64,000 nt of DNA from SZUA-309 sp965215995 (GCA_965215995.1 OZ244128.1:5580001-5644000), one strand, 5' to 3'; positions 1 through 8,339 are shown, numbered from the stretch's first letter. Numbers and translations are program-made. The notes: a model not told the origin generated them from the sequence alone.

Positions 1-528
1 CACCAGCGTGGACTTTCCGGCGTTGGGCAGGCCGAGCAAACCCACGTCCGCCAACAGCTTCAGCTGCAAGCGCAACACTCGATGCTCGCCAGGTTCTCCC
101 GGGGTGGTGCGTCGGGGGGCTCGATTGGTGCTCGATTTGAAATGCGCGTTGCCGACACCGTGACGACCGCCCTCAGCCACAACCAGTTCCTGGCCGTGTC
201 GGACCACGTCACCAATGGTCTCCAGTGTTTCCTCGTCCACCACAGCAGTGCCCACGGGCACTTTCACCCGTCGATCGTCACCTTTCGCACCCGTCTTGTT
301 GCGGCCGCTGCCGGGCTGGCCGTTGTCAGCCCGATACAGAGGTTGATAGCGGAAGTCGATCAGGGTGTTGAGTGCATTGTCACCCACCAGAATGACCGCG
401 CCGCCATCACCACCATCGCCACCGTCCGGTCCGCCCTTGGCGATGTATTTCTCGCGCCGGAAGCTCAGGCAGCCCTGACCGCCCTTTCCGGCTTCCACAC
501 GGATGGTTGCTTCGTCTATGAACTGCAT
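1..528 (-). CDS. obgE: GTPase Obg/CgtA, N-terminal part (runs off the window)
   Basis: Ribosome-associated GTPase that acts in late 50S assembly and growth control. The minus strand reads from an ATG at 528-526 (product begins MQFIDEATIRVEAG) to the window edge, about 176 codons. It shows the glycine-rich Obg domain (GGPDGGDGGDGG stretch near residues 32-43) and reaches the G1/P-loop motif GLPNAGKST at the very edge, so the GTPase domain lies outside. It is the third gene of the rplU-rpmA-obg order usual in Gammaproteobacteria. A hairpin with a T-tract lies between rpmA and obg, so part of the transcription may stop before it. The identification is secure; only the end is missing. Confidence 0.95.
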   Translation of the reverse strand, partial: MQFIDEATIRVEAGKGGQGCLSFRREKYIAKGGPDGGDGGDGGAVILVGDNALNTLIDFRYQPLYRADNGQPGSGRNKTGAKGDDRRVKVPVGTAVVDEETLETIGDVVRHGQELVVAEGGRHGVGNAHFKSSTNRAPRRTTPGEPGEHRVLRLQLKLLADVGLLGLPNAGKSTLV

Positions 529-558
529 GACTTGGAGACCAGAAATCTTCGGGAAGTT

Positions 559-587
559 AAAAAAAACCCCGCTGGCTGCGGGGTTTC
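559..587 (-). terminator. Rho-independent terminator after rpmA
   Basis: On the minus strand a 6-bp GC stem (CCCCGC / GCGGGG, 5-nt loop) is followed directly by eight T residues (A8 on the plus strand at 559-566). It starts a few bases after the rpmA stop codon and lies 30 nt before the obg start, so it probably attenuates ribosomal-protein transcription into obg. Confidence 0.85.
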
Positions 588-589
588 TT

Positions 590-853
590 TCAGCTCGAGA
601 CCGGCTCGACGGTCACGAACTTCCGGTTCTGCCTGCCCCGGGTCAGAAACCGCACATGGCCATCTGCTTTCGCATACAGCGTGTGGTCCTTACCACAGCC
701 AACGTTCGGACCGGGGTGGAACTGAGTACCGCGCTGACGGACGAGAATATTGCCGGCAACGACAAGCTCGCCACCGTACTTTTTCACACCGAGGCGTTTG
801 GATTCTGAATCGCGGCCGTTACGAGTAGAGCCGCCGGCTTTTTTATGTGCCAT
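590..853 (-). CDS. rpmA: 50S ribosomal protein L27
   Basis: Component of the large ribosomal subunit near the peptidyl-transferase centre. The 87-residue product begins MAHKKAGGSTRNGRDSESK, the diagnostic L27 start, continues with KRLGVKKYGGELV and the conserved GTQFHPGPNVGCGKDHTLY segment, and has the normal length of the family. It lies 13 nt downstream of rplU on the same strand and is followed at once by a terminator hairpin. No cleavable N-terminal extension, as found in Firmicutes L27, is present. Confidence 0.98.
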   Translation of the reverse strand: MAHKKAGGSTRNGRDSESKRLGVKKYGGELVVAGNILVRQRGTQFHPGPNVGCGKDHTLYAKADGHVRFLTRGRQNRKFVTVEPVSS

Positions 854-866
854 CTGTACCTGTCTC

Positions 867-1178
867 CTAGCCGCTGATGCCGGTGATCTTCAGTTGGGTA
901 AACCACTGACGGTGCCCCTGACGGCGCATGTAATCCTTGCGGCGCTTGAACTTGATGATCCTGACCTTCTTATGCCGGTCGTGACCGATAACCTCAGCAG
1001 TGACCTTGCCACCATCCACATACGGCTTGCCGACAGTGACCTCATCGCCATTGGCAACGATGAGCACTTTGTCGAACACTACCTCTTCACCGGGCTCGGC
1101 GGTGAGTCGCTCCAACTTGATCACCTCACCTTCGGTGACTCGATGCTGTTTGCCGCCGCTGGAAAACACCGCGAACAT
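867..1178 (-). CDS. rplU: 50S ribosomal protein L21
   Basis: Large-subunit ribosomal protein that binds 23S rRNA. The 103 residues begin MFAVFSSGGKQHRV and carry the family signature KVRIIKFKRRKDYMRRQGHRQ near the C-terminus; the length is typical. An AAGGAGT Shine-Dalgarno sequence lies about eight nt before the ATG. It is the first gene of the rplU-rpmA(-obg) operon and is divergent from ispB; the roughly 220-nt gap to ispB should hold both promoters. Confidence 0.98.
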   Translation of the reverse strand: MFAVFSSGGKQHRVTEGEVIKLERLTAEPGEEVVFDKVLIVANGDEVTVGKPYVDGGKVTAEVIGHDRHKKVRIIKFKRRKDYMRRQGHRQWFTQLKITGISG

Positions 1179-1439
1179 ATCTCTACTCCTTGCCAGGGGC
1201 GGACACCTAAAAAGTCCTGAAACGCCCGGATTGCTTGGCTTTCAGCCCTACCAGCGTATCGGGGTGCCGCGAAAGGCGCGCTATTTTAGGGGCTTGGGCG
1301 CCGGATTACAACGACCGTCATATTCGCTGAACAGCGCGGAATCCGGGCCTGCCAGCCCCCTGGGCGCCGCGATAAAAAGGCCGAAAAAAGGCCCATAAAA
1401 GTGCACAATAGCGCCCTGACCCATAGGCCTTGGAACCAG

Positions 1440-2504
1440 ATGCCAGCCGAGATGCCCGCAGAGATCGCCATCGCTGCTCCTGATCAGGTGAATCATGAGG
1501 TGAACCCGGAGGAGGCGAATGCCGATTCCCCTCTGATCGCCCTCGAATCAGTGTATGACCTGGTCGCGGACGATTTCGCAGCCGTGAATCAACTCATTCC
1601 TCGGCAACTCACCTCAGACGTGGATCTGGTAGAGGAGATTGGCCAGTACATTGTGGAGTCCGGCGGCAAACGGCTACGACCGCTGCTGGTGCTGCTCTCT
1701 GCAAGGTGCTGCGGCTATCCGGATTCAGAGCATATCAAGCTCGCCGCCATCATCGAGTTCCTGCACACGGCGACGCTCCTGCATGATGACGTGGTGGATC
1801 ATTCCGTGCTTCGCCGGGGCCGGGCCACCGCCAATGCGACCTGGGGCAATGCCCCCAGCGTGCTGGTCGGTGATTTCCTCTACTCCCGTGCGTTTCAGCT
1901 GATGGTGGAGCTCGGCAAGATGGACGTCATGGCCATCCTCTCGGATGCGACCAATACCATCGCTGAAGGCGAGGTGATGCAGCTGGCCAACGTCGGCAAC
2001 TGCCAGATCAGCGAAGACGACTACATGGAAGTGATCCGCTGCAAGACGGCCCTGCTGTTCGAGGCATCCACCCACACCGCGGCCGTGCTGGCGTCTCAGG
2101 AAAGTCGTGCCCGAGAAAGCCTGAGGCAGTTTGGCGAGCACTTCGGCCTTGCCTATCAGCTCGTCGACGACTGGCTGGACTATGCTGGCGAGTCGGAATC
2201 CATGGGCAAGAACGTGGGCGACGATCTGGCCGAAGGCAAGTTGACGTTGCCATTGATCAACGCGCTGGCACTCGGCAGTGATGCGGATCGTGTCCTGCTC
2301 GGTGAGTGCATTTCGGCGCGCAGCGTGGATGCCCTCCCCGATGTGCTCCGCATCGTTCGCAGCACGGGTGCGCTCGACTACACGAAAGCCGCCGCGCGAG
2401 CACAGAGCGAGACGGCGGTGGGCTGTCTGGATGCGCTGCCCGCCAATAGATTTCGGGATGCACTCGAATCCCTGGCTCACTTCGCCACGGCCCGATTGAA
2501 CTGA
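1440..2504 (+). CDS. ispB: Polyprenyl (octaprenyl) diphosphate synthase
   Basis: All-trans polyprenyl diphosphate synthase that elongates farnesyl diphosphate with isopentenyl diphosphate to make the side chain of quinones. With the ATG at 1440 the product has 354 residues. It shows SGGKRLRP (about 74-81), the first aspartate-rich motif DDVVD (116-120) and the second DDWLD (243-247), followed by GDDLAEGKLTLP. Divergence from rplU-rpmA-obg is the classical ispB context. The start is uncertain: the family match begins near residue 35, an in-frame GTG lies upstream at 1401, and GTGs lie downstream at 1488 and 1500; none has a strong Shine-Dalgarno. The chain length of the product cannot be read from the sequence. 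Confidence 0.93.
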   Translation: MPAEMPAEIAIAAPDQVNHEVNPEEANADSPLIALESVYDLVADDFAAVNQLIPRQLTSDVDLVEEIGQYIVESGGKRLRPLLVLLSARCCGYPDSEHIKLAAIIEFLHTATLLHDDVVDHSVLRRGRATANATWGNAPSVLVGDFLYSRAFQLMVELGKMDVMAILSDATNTIAEGEVMQLANVGNCQISEDDYMEVIRCKTALLFEASTHTAAVLASQESRARESLRQFGEHFGLAYQLVDDWLDYAGESESMGKNVGDDLAEGKLTLPLINALALGSDADRVLLGECISARSVDALPDVLRIVRSTGALDYTKAAARAQSETAVGCLDALPANRFRDALESLAHFATARLN

Positions 2505-2511
2505 GCCCGCA

Positions 2512-4020
2512 ATGATCCGAGGTCGCACGCTCTCTGCCTGCGCATGCCTGCTGATCGCCTTCGCCGTGCCCTCGCTCGCAGTCGAGTTGCAAAGCTGTAC
2601 CCTATCCGGCGGTACCGGAATCGCTGCGGTAGAGGCCCGTTGCGGTTGGCTCACCCGCCCTGAAAATCCCGCTGAGCCCGACGACGGCTCCATCGAAATC
2701 CGCATTGCGGTCGTTCCAGCACTCAGTCCGAACCCGCGTTCAGATGCGCTCACCGTCATCAATGGCGGGCCGGGTGGGTCATCGCTGGACATGTACGCAG
2801 ACATGGCCGCCACCTTCTCGGCTATTCGGCGTGAACGGGATGTTCTGATCGTGGATCAGCGTGGCACCGGCCAATCGAACCCCCTGGATTGCGCAAGGCT
2901 CGAGGAAGCCGGCATGGAAGAGAGTGCGCAGGTCGTTCGCCAGGCCACCGAGGCCTGCCTCGCAGAGCTGCCCGCAGACCCACGCTACTACACCACCAGC
3001 ATCGCCGTGCAGGATCTCGAGGCGGCGAGACAGGCGCTCGGCTATGAGTCATTGAACGTCTATGGCGTTTCCTACGGCACCCGGGTTGCCCAGCACTACG
3101 CCCGTCAATACCCTGCAAACGTGCGCACGCTAATCATCGACGGGGTCATTCCTCCGGAAGTCCCGCTTGGCCCCAACGCTGCGCTCAATGCGCAACGCAC
3201 GTTGACTCGATTGTTTGAACGCTGCAAAGCGGATGATGCCTGTAGAGGACGCTTCCCCGATCTCCAGGCACAGCTCGCGGCGCTCGACCAACGCCTCGAA
3301 GAGTCCCCTGTATCCATGACAGTGGCCCATCCCGTGACCGGGGAACCAACGCCCATAGAAGTGACTCGCAACCACCTGCTGATCACGCTGCGCTTGCTGA
3401 GCTACGCACCGGAGACCATTCGGCTGATCCCGCTGATTATCGATGAAGCGGCAGACAGCGAGAACTACGTGCCTCTGGCTTCGAACGCGCTTCGGATCGA
3501 GAAAGAGCTCACCGGCGCAATCCGGTTCGGAATGCACAACTCGGTCATCTGCACGGAGGACGCACCTTTCTTCGGCGAGCTCGATGGCTATGCCCTCGAA
3601 GAGACCTACATAGGCCCTCAGCAAGCCCGATCACTCGTCACCATCTGCGAATCCTGGCCGAAAGGCCCGATGGACGAGCACCTGCGCCGCCCTCTCTCGG
3701 TAGATGTCCCCACCTTGATTCTGTCCGGAGAAGAAGACCCCATCACGCCGCCTGAGTACGGCAGCATGGCGAACGATGCTCTGCCAGACAGCCTGCATCT
3801 GATCGGCGGAGGCCAGGGCCACGGGGTGATCGGCCGCGGCTGCATTCCGCAGCTGGCAGCGGAATTCGTGAACACCGGCAGTCTGGTCGGGCTGGAAACC
3901 GGCTGTGTCGATCGCCTGACCCATCCATCGTTCTTTCTCAACCTCCTGGGTCCGGTCCCACCTGTGGAAGCCTCCCCGAACGAGGTCTCCCCTGGCGGGG
4001 AGATGGAGGAGGCGCCGTGA
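2512..4020 (+). CDS. Secreted alpha/beta hydrolase, tripeptidyl/prolyl aminopeptidase-like
   Basis: Predicted exported serine hydrolase of the SlpD/SlpE and TAP-like group (S33-type peptidases). It has 502 residues with a signal peptide ending at about residue 23 (LIAFAVPSLA). It has the oxyanion segment NGGPGGS (84-90), DQRGTGQS (115-122), and the nucleophile elbow GVSYG with Ser187. A likely acid lies in GEEDP (about 409) and the His in GQGHG (about 437), which completes a triad in the C-terminal TAP-like domain. Several cysteines suggest disulfides. It lies 7 nt after ispB and overlaps the ABC ATPase start by 4 nt (GTGA), so it is translationally coupled to the exporter. The substrate is unknown. 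Confidence 0.85.
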   Translation: MIRGRTLSACACLLIAFAVPSLAVELQSCTLSGGTGIAAVEARCGWLTRPENPAEPDDGSIEIRIAVVPALSPNPRSDALTVINGGPGGSSLDMYADMAATFSAIRRERDVLIVDQRGTGQSNPLDCARLEEAGMEESAQVVRQATEACLAELPADPRYYTTSIAVQDLEAARQALGYESLNVYGVSYGTRVAQHYARQYPANVRTLIIDGVIPPEVPLGPNAALNAQRTLTRLFERCKADDACRGRFPDLQAQLAALDQRLEESPVSMTVAHPVTGEPTPIEVTRNHLLITLRLLSYAPETIRLIPLIIDEAADSENYVPLASNALRIEKELTGAIRFGMHNSVICTEDAPFFGELDGYALEETYIGPQQARSLVTICESWPKGPMDEHLRRPLSVDVPTLILSGEEDPITPPEYGSMANDALPDSLHLIGGGQGHGVIGRGCIPQLAAEFVNTGSLVGLETGCVDRLTHPSFFLNLLGPVPPVEASPNEVSPGGEMEEAP

Positions 4021-4739
4021 TTCAGGTCGAGGGACTGGTCAAGTCCTTTGGCACTGTTCAGGCTGTCCGGGACGTGTCCTTTCAGGCGGCGGATGGTCGA
4101 GTGACCGCTCTGCTTGGTCCCAATGGCGCCGGTAAATCCACGTGCCTCAGAATTCTCTCAACCATTCTGACCGCCGATTCCGGCAAGGCCTACGTCGGGG
4201 GACACGAGGTTGGCGCAGACCGAAACGAGGTGCTCAGATCCATGGGCGTGCTGCCGCATGCCACCGGGCTCTACACGCGCCTGACGGCACGGGAGAACAT
4301 CGCCTACTTCGGCGAGCTGCACGGCATCGGCAAGGATGCATTGGCCGCACGAATAGAAGAGCTGGTGAACGAGCTCGAGATGAGCGAGTTCATCGACCGC
4401 AAGGTGGAAGGTTTCTCTCAGGGCCAACGCATCAAAGTCGCGCTGGCGAGAGCCGTGGTCCACAATCCGCAGAATCTGATCCTGGATGAACCCACCAATG
4501 GCCTTGATGTGATGGCCACACGGGCGCTCCGGGAGATCATCCTGAATCTGAAGCGCCAGGGCCGCTGCGTGCTGTTCTCCAGTCACATCATGCAGGAAGT
4601 GGCCAATATCTGTGACGACGTGATCGTCATCGGTGCCGGTGAGGTCCGCTTTCACGGCACCCTTGCCGAACTCGTTACCGCAAGCGGAGAAGAGGACCTT
4701 GAAGACGCCTTCATACGGATGGCGGGTGTCGAAGAGTGA
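4017..4739 (+). CDS. ABC transporter ATP-binding protein (NatA-like)
   Basis: Cytoplasmic ATPase subunit of an ABC-2-type exporter. The 240 residues contain Walker A GPNGAGKST (34-42), a signature region FSQGQ (about 132-136, a degenerate LSGGQ), Walker B LILDEP (about 154-159) and the H-loop SSH. It starts with GTG inside the preceding stop codon (GTGA), and its own stop overlaps the permease start in the same way, so hydrolase, ATPase and permease are coupled. NatAB exports Na+ in Bacillus, but this subfamily handles many substrates, so the cargo is not known. Confidence 0.9.
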   Translation: MIQVEGLVKSFGTVQAVRDVSFQAADGRVTALLGPNGAGKSTCLRILSTILTADSGKAYVGGHEVGADRNEVLRSMGVLPHATGLYTRLTARENIAYFGELHGIGKDALAARIEELVNELEMSEFIDRKVEGFSQGQRIKVALARAVVHNPQNLILDEPTNGLDVMATRALREIILNLKRQGRCVLFSSHIMQEVANICDDVIVIGAGEVRFHGTLAELVTASGEEDLEDAFIRMAGVEE

Positions 4740-5908
4740 GCGGATTCAAGACAGTGCTGCTGAAGGAGTGCCGCGATAACTTCCGTGATCGCCGGACAAT
4801 CCTATCCTCCTTTTCGCTCGCAGTGCTCGGCCCGGTGCTGTTCATCGGCTTGATGTCTTTCGTTCTGAACACGGCAATCGGCGAGTCCAGCGAACCCGCG
4901 GAAGTGAGCATCACCGGTGCTGACAATGCACCGGATCTGATCGCCTACCTCGAGTCCCGCAACACGGATATCACCCTCATCGAGTCGGACGATCCTCGTG
5001 AGGACGTGGTGAAACGGCGCCACGATCTCATCCTAGCCATACCAGAAGACTATCAGGCGCGCTTCACCGAAGGCCTGATGGTGCCGGTCACCCTGTGGCA
5101 CGACAGCTCGCAGATCGGCTCGTCGAGAAGGAACTTCTCGGCCGTGCGCAGCATGATCAGCACTTACGCTCGCACTATAGGGGTGCTGCGACTACAGCTC
5201 AGAGGGGTGGATCCAACCATCACGAACCCAATCGTCGTTCAGGAAATGGACACCGCATCCCCTGCCGCACGGGCGCTTACCGTGCTTGCCACCCTGCCCT
5301 ACCTGCTGATCCTGGTCGTATTCATGGGAGGGTTTTATCTCGCCATCGATGCCACCGCCGGCGAGCGCGAACATGGCTCTCTGGAGCCTCTCCTCTGCCA
5401 ACCGATCTCACGAGCGGAGCTGGTGCTCGGCAAGACCCTTGCGGCCTCGATCTTCAGCGCCATCTCGCTGGCGCTGTTTCTCGTCAGCTTCGCGATCGTC
5501 ATTCCGTTCGCCCCATTGCACCGAATCGGCATGTCGTTGGAACTGGACATCGGCATGAGCGCCGCCATCTTCTTCGTTTCCACACCTCTGATGGTGCTGG
5601 GTGCATCGGTGCTGACAACCGTGGCCTCCTATGCCAAGAGCTACAAGGAAGCCCAGACCTATCTCACCATCGTGATCCTGGTGCCGACGTTGCCACTGAT
5701 CGTGACGCAGATGATGAGCATCGAACCTTCAGCGCTGCTGATGATGGTGCCTTCGCTCAGCCAGTCCATGCTGATCAATCAGCTGATCACCGGTGAACCC
5801 GTCGACTATGCGCACATGGGGATATCCATGGCCATGACCAGCCTCGCCGCCGCGGCCATGATCAGACTGACGATCTGGCTCTACAACCGGGAGCGAATCC
5901 TCATCTAG
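4736..5908 (+). CDS. ABC-2 type permease (NatB-like)
   Basis: Membrane partner of the preceding ATPase. The 390 residues follow the NatB/YhaP pattern: one transmembrane helix near residues 22-42, a large extracytoplasmic domain up to about residue 175, then five or six hydrophobic helices (LPYLLILVVFMGGFYLAI and following). A conserved GEREHGSLEPLL motif follows the second helix. The GTG start overlaps the upstream TGA. A 7-bp hairpin (ACGGCTG/CAGCCGT at 5962-5983) lies between the stop codon and tRNA-Pro and may end this transcript. Confidence 0.87.
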   Translation: MSGFKTVLLKECRDNFRDRRTILSSFSLAVLGPVLFIGLMSFVLNTAIGESSEPAEVSITGADNAPDLIAYLESRNTDITLIESDDPREDVVKRRHDLILAIPEDYQARFTEGLMVPVTLWHDSSQIGSSRRNFSAVRSMISTYARTIGVLRLQLRGVDPTITNPIVVQEMDTASPAARALTVLATLPYLLILVVFMGGFYLAIDATAGEREHGSLEPLLCQPISRAELVLGKTLAASIFSAISLALFLVSFAIVIPFAPLHRIGMSLELDIGMSAAIFFVSTPLMVLGASVLTTVASYAKSYKEAQTYLTIVILVPTLPLIVTQMMSIEPSALLMMVPSLSQSMLINQLITGEPVDYAHMGISMAMTSLAAAAMIRLTIWLYNRERILI

Positions 5909-5920
5909 TTGCCGGGGATG

Positions 5921-5948
5921 TTGTGCTCTGGAGTGCCTCGCGTACAAT
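5921..5948 (+). promoter_or_regulatory. Putative promoter of tRNA-Pro
   Basis: A -35-like TTGTGC (5921-5926) and a -10-like TACAAT (5943-5948) are separated by 16 bp. They are followed by a very GC-rich discriminator (ACGCGGCCCCGGG), a feature of stringently controlled stable-RNA promoters. The tRNA starts 47 bp downstream. Confidence 0.55.
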
Positions 5949-5994
5949 ACGCGGCCCCGGGACGGCTGTATTCCTTCAGCCGTGCGAACCCAGT

Positions 5995-6071
5995 CGGAGT
6001 GTAGCTCAGCTTGGTAGAGCACCACGTTCGGGACGTGGGGGCCGGAGGTTCAAATCCTCTCACTCCGACCA
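5995..6071 (+). tRNA. tRNA-Pro (anticodon CGG)
   Basis: A complete 77-nt cloverleaf: acceptor CGGAGTG pairs with CACTCCG, D-stem GCTC/GAGC, anticodon stem CCACG/CGTGG with loop TTCGGGA (anticodon CGG, G37 as expected for tRNA-Pro), T-stem with loop TTCAAAT, discriminator A and encoded CCA. It decodes CCG. Its last 24 nt are repeated several times downstream, in the array described next. Confidence 0.96.
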
Positions 6072-6549
6072 TTTGCTTTCTTAACTCAGATTCTTGCGAC
6101 TCGCACGGACGTGATTCGCCAAAGCGAATCACAGGCCCTGGGCCTCCGCTGCGTGGCGACCAGTTCAAATCCTCTCACTCCGACCACTTCGTGATTCGCC
6201 AAAGCGAATCACAGGCCCTGGGCCTCCGCTGCGTGGCGACCAGTTCAAATCCTCTCACTCCGACCACTTCTTATCTTGTCCTAGGGTTTATCAACTCGCA
6301 CCGACGTGATTCGCCAAAGCGAATCACAGGCCCCGGGCCTCCGCTTGTCCTAGGGTTTATCAACTCGCACCGACGTGATTCGCCAAAGCTCAGGCCCCGG
6401 GCCTCCGCTGCGGCGCGACGCGTTCAAATCCTCTCACTTTTGTCTTTTTCTATTGCCCTTCAACTCGCACTGACGCGACTCACGAAGTGAGTCGCAGGCC
6501 CTGGGCCTCCGCTGCAGCGCGACGCGTCCAAATCCTCTCACTCCGACCA
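6072..6549 (+). repeat. Tandem array of tRNA-Pro 3'-end copies interleaved with hairpins
   Basis: Copies of the last 24 nt of tRNA-Pro, including CCA, recur exactly at 6163-6186 and 6243-6266, with one change at 6526-6549, and truncated at 6422-6438. Between them lies a hairpin with arms GTGATTCGC/GCGAATCAC and loop CAAA at 6111-6132, 6191-6212 and 6306-6327. A copy that has lost its right arm lies at 6375-6389. A variant with arms GCGACTCAC/GTGAGTCGC lies at 6475-6495. Each is followed by a second small palindrome, AGGCCC-N-GGGCCT. 6111-6190 and 6191-6270 are perfect 80-bp tandem repeats; 6275-6320 and 6344-6389 are perfect 46-bp repeats. The 5' half of the T-stem is not copied, so these are not tRNAs. 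E. coli tyrT has a comparable downstream array (rtT). I see no protein-coding gene here. Confidence 0.9.
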
Positions 6550-6655
6550 GGCCACAAACCGCTTCAACAGTCGGATGTTCCTACTGCCGCCGAGTTGCGA
6601 TCCCAAACGGCAATGGTCAAGAATTGCGGCGGAACCGGAATTTCAAGGAGGGGAA

Positions 6656-7408
6656 ATGAACCGTGTGCCACTCTGGATGGCAATCGTGTTCGTCTTGCAT
6701 GCCATGCCGACCCAGTCACAAGAGCCCGATCCGGCACTCAACAAGCTAGAAGGCGAGACCCTGCTGGAGACGTCTCCATCCAGCGTCGGGGTCGCCAACT
6801 TCGTCTTGACGACAACCTTTGATCGCGGTGTCGAGGACATAGGCGGCTACACGCTGATGATGAAGGTGCTTATTCAGCATGCGCTCAACCTCGCGACTGA
6901 CCACCCCGAACATGCCGCCGAGTACAAGAGCCAACTCCTGCCAATAACCTACAATCTGGCCACCAACACATGGCCCGGCTGGGGAGAGGGAGAGGTATCC
7001 CCGGACATTAACGAACGGCACCAGGCGATCGGTATGGAGGCAGCCCACCTGAACGTAAAGGTCGCCGAGGAACTCAACGCACCGCCGCAGCGGCGCAAGA
7101 ACGGCTATTGGGCCTTGGGCATCCACCAGATTGCCGCAGGGAACTATACCGAGGCGACACAAACGTTAGCCAGAAGTCGAGACCTGGCGGATGAGGCTGG
7201 AATCGAAGACGCCAAGCTCATGGCGCAGGGCTGGATCCATTTCGCAAATATTCTGGCGGGACAGGATGAGTCGAGTTCGCTGGATGAAGTCGAAAAGAAG
7301 CTGCGGAGCATGGGCGCGGACGGTGAGTACTACGCGAATCAGTACGACGTTGCGATGCAGGTTTTCCGCCCATCCAAGCAGCAATTATCTGGCCCGCCAC
7401 ACGCGTGA
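6656..7408 (+). CDS. Secreted hypothetical protein, possibly TPR-like
   Basis: A 250-residue protein of unknown function. The ATG at 6656 follows a strong AAGGAGGGG ribosome-binding site. The N-terminus is a signal peptide (hydrophobic LWMAIVFVLHAM, cleavage probably near residue 21). The mature part is alpha-helical with repeats that resemble tetratricopeptide units: the segment around residues 145-165 (GYWALGIHQIAAGNYTEA) and the next helices read like TPR A/B helices. It stands alone between the tRNA-Pro array and a PEP-mutase-family gene and is not obviously part of an operon. Assignment to TPR is by pattern only. Confidence 0.7.
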   Translation: MNRVPLWMAIVFVLHAMPTQSQEPDPALNKLEGETLLETSPSSVGVANFVLTTTFDRGVEDIGGYTLMMKVLIQHALNLATDHPEHAAEYKSQLLPITYNLATNTWPGWGEGEVSPDINERHQAIGMEAAHLNVKVAEELNAPPQRRKNGYWALGIHQIAAGNYTEATQTLARSRDLADEAGIEDAKLMAQGWIHFANILAGQDESSSLDEVEKKLRSMGADGEYYANQYDVAMQVFRPSKQQLSGPPHA

Positions 7409-7514
7409 CCTGTTCTGCCCGAATCGGTCTCCTCCAAGTGGGCTCGACAGCTCCACTCGAATGCAGCAGATTTGAGTTCGTTCTTGTTCAGCCACGCAAA
7501 CTGCAGAGATCCCG

Positions 7515-8339
7515 ATGCCAACTCAATCCCAGAAATGTGAAACGTTCGCGGAGCTTCACCGTCGCACCGAGGCCTTCATAATCGCCAATCCGTGGGACCC
7601 AGGCTCAGCCCGCCTCCTCCAGGGCATGGGATTCAAAGCACTGGCGACGTCCAGCTCAGGGTTTGCCTATACCCTCGGCAAAGCGGACGGCGAACCGACG
7701 CTGGAAGAGAAACTGGCCCACTGTCGCGCCGTTGCGGCAGTGACCGACATTCCTGTGAGCGCAGATTTCGAGGACGGCTACGCCTCTGCACCGGAGGACG
7801 TCGCAAGAAATGTCGGCGCAATGATCGAGACAGGAGTCGCGGGCTGTTCAATTGAAGATTTCGATAGAGCCAGCAAGCAGATGTATGACGAGGTGCTCGC
7901 CCTTGAACGGATAAGCGCGGCGGTCGAAGCATCACGCGCTGTTGATTTTCCGTTCGTGCTGACAGCCCGCGCAGAGCATCTGCTGCGCGTTGGGCCGGAC
8001 TTTGATGCCGTCATCACACGCCTGCAGGCCTACGAAGCGGCTGGTGCAGACGTCCTGTTTGCTCCCGGCATCCGCACAGTCGAGGATCTGCAAACGGTGA
8101 CTGGTGCGATCAGCAAACCCTTCAACGTACTGGGCGTGATGCTTACCGGTGCTACGCTCGCCGACATGCAGGCCGCAGGTGCGCAGCGGATAAGTATCGG
8201 CGGCAGTCTGCCATTCGTTGGTGCAAAACCAATCATCGAGAGTTGCGAAGCGATGTTGAGCCAAGGCTCCTTCGATTGGGCCGCCGACATGGCTTCACCC
8301 GGCGATGTTATCGCCCTGATGAAAAGGGGCCAGTCTTGA
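7515..8339 (+). CDS. Isocitrate lyase/PEP mutase family protein
   Basis: A 274-residue TIM-barrel protein of the phosphoenolpyruvate mutase/isocitrate lyase superfamily. Visible landmarks are NPWDPGSARLL near residue 25, SADFEDGYA (Mg2+-site region, about 84-92), SIEDFD (about 115-120), LTARAEHLL, and GGSLPF near the C-terminus. The Cys of the isocitrate lyase KKCGH loop is absent, so it is not a classical isocitrate lyase. This subgroup (oxaloacetate decarboxylase or carboxyvinyl-phosphonate mutase-like) is mostly uncharacterised. The stop codon overlaps the TTG start of a GNAT acetyltransferase, so the two form an operon. Confidence 0.85.
   Translation: MPTQSQKCETFAELHRRTEAFIIANPWDPGSARLLQGMGFKALATSSSGFAYTLGKADGEPTLEEKLAHCRAVAAVTDIPVSADFEDGYASAPEDVARNVGAMIETGVAGCSIEDFDRASKQMYDEVLALERISAAVEASRAVDFPFVLTARAEHLLRVGPDFDAVITRLQAYEAAGADVLFAPGIRTVEDLQTVTGAISKPFNVLGVMLTGATLADMQAAGAQRISIGGSLPFVGAKPIIESCEAMLSQGSFDWAADMASPGDVIALMKRGQS

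Noticed and set aside
1725..2813. A 362-codon minus-strand frame opposite ispB and the secreted hydrolase.
   Set aside because: The plus strand has unmistakable prenyl synthase motifs; this is a shadow.
6011..6490. A 159-codon plus-strand frame through tRNA-Pro and the repeat array.
   Set aside because: It reads through the tRNA and its repeats and only reflects their periodicity.
6072..6549. The repeat array as a CRISPR.
   Set aside because: Repeats contain tRNA 3' ends, spacers are repeated and not unique, and no cas gene is near.
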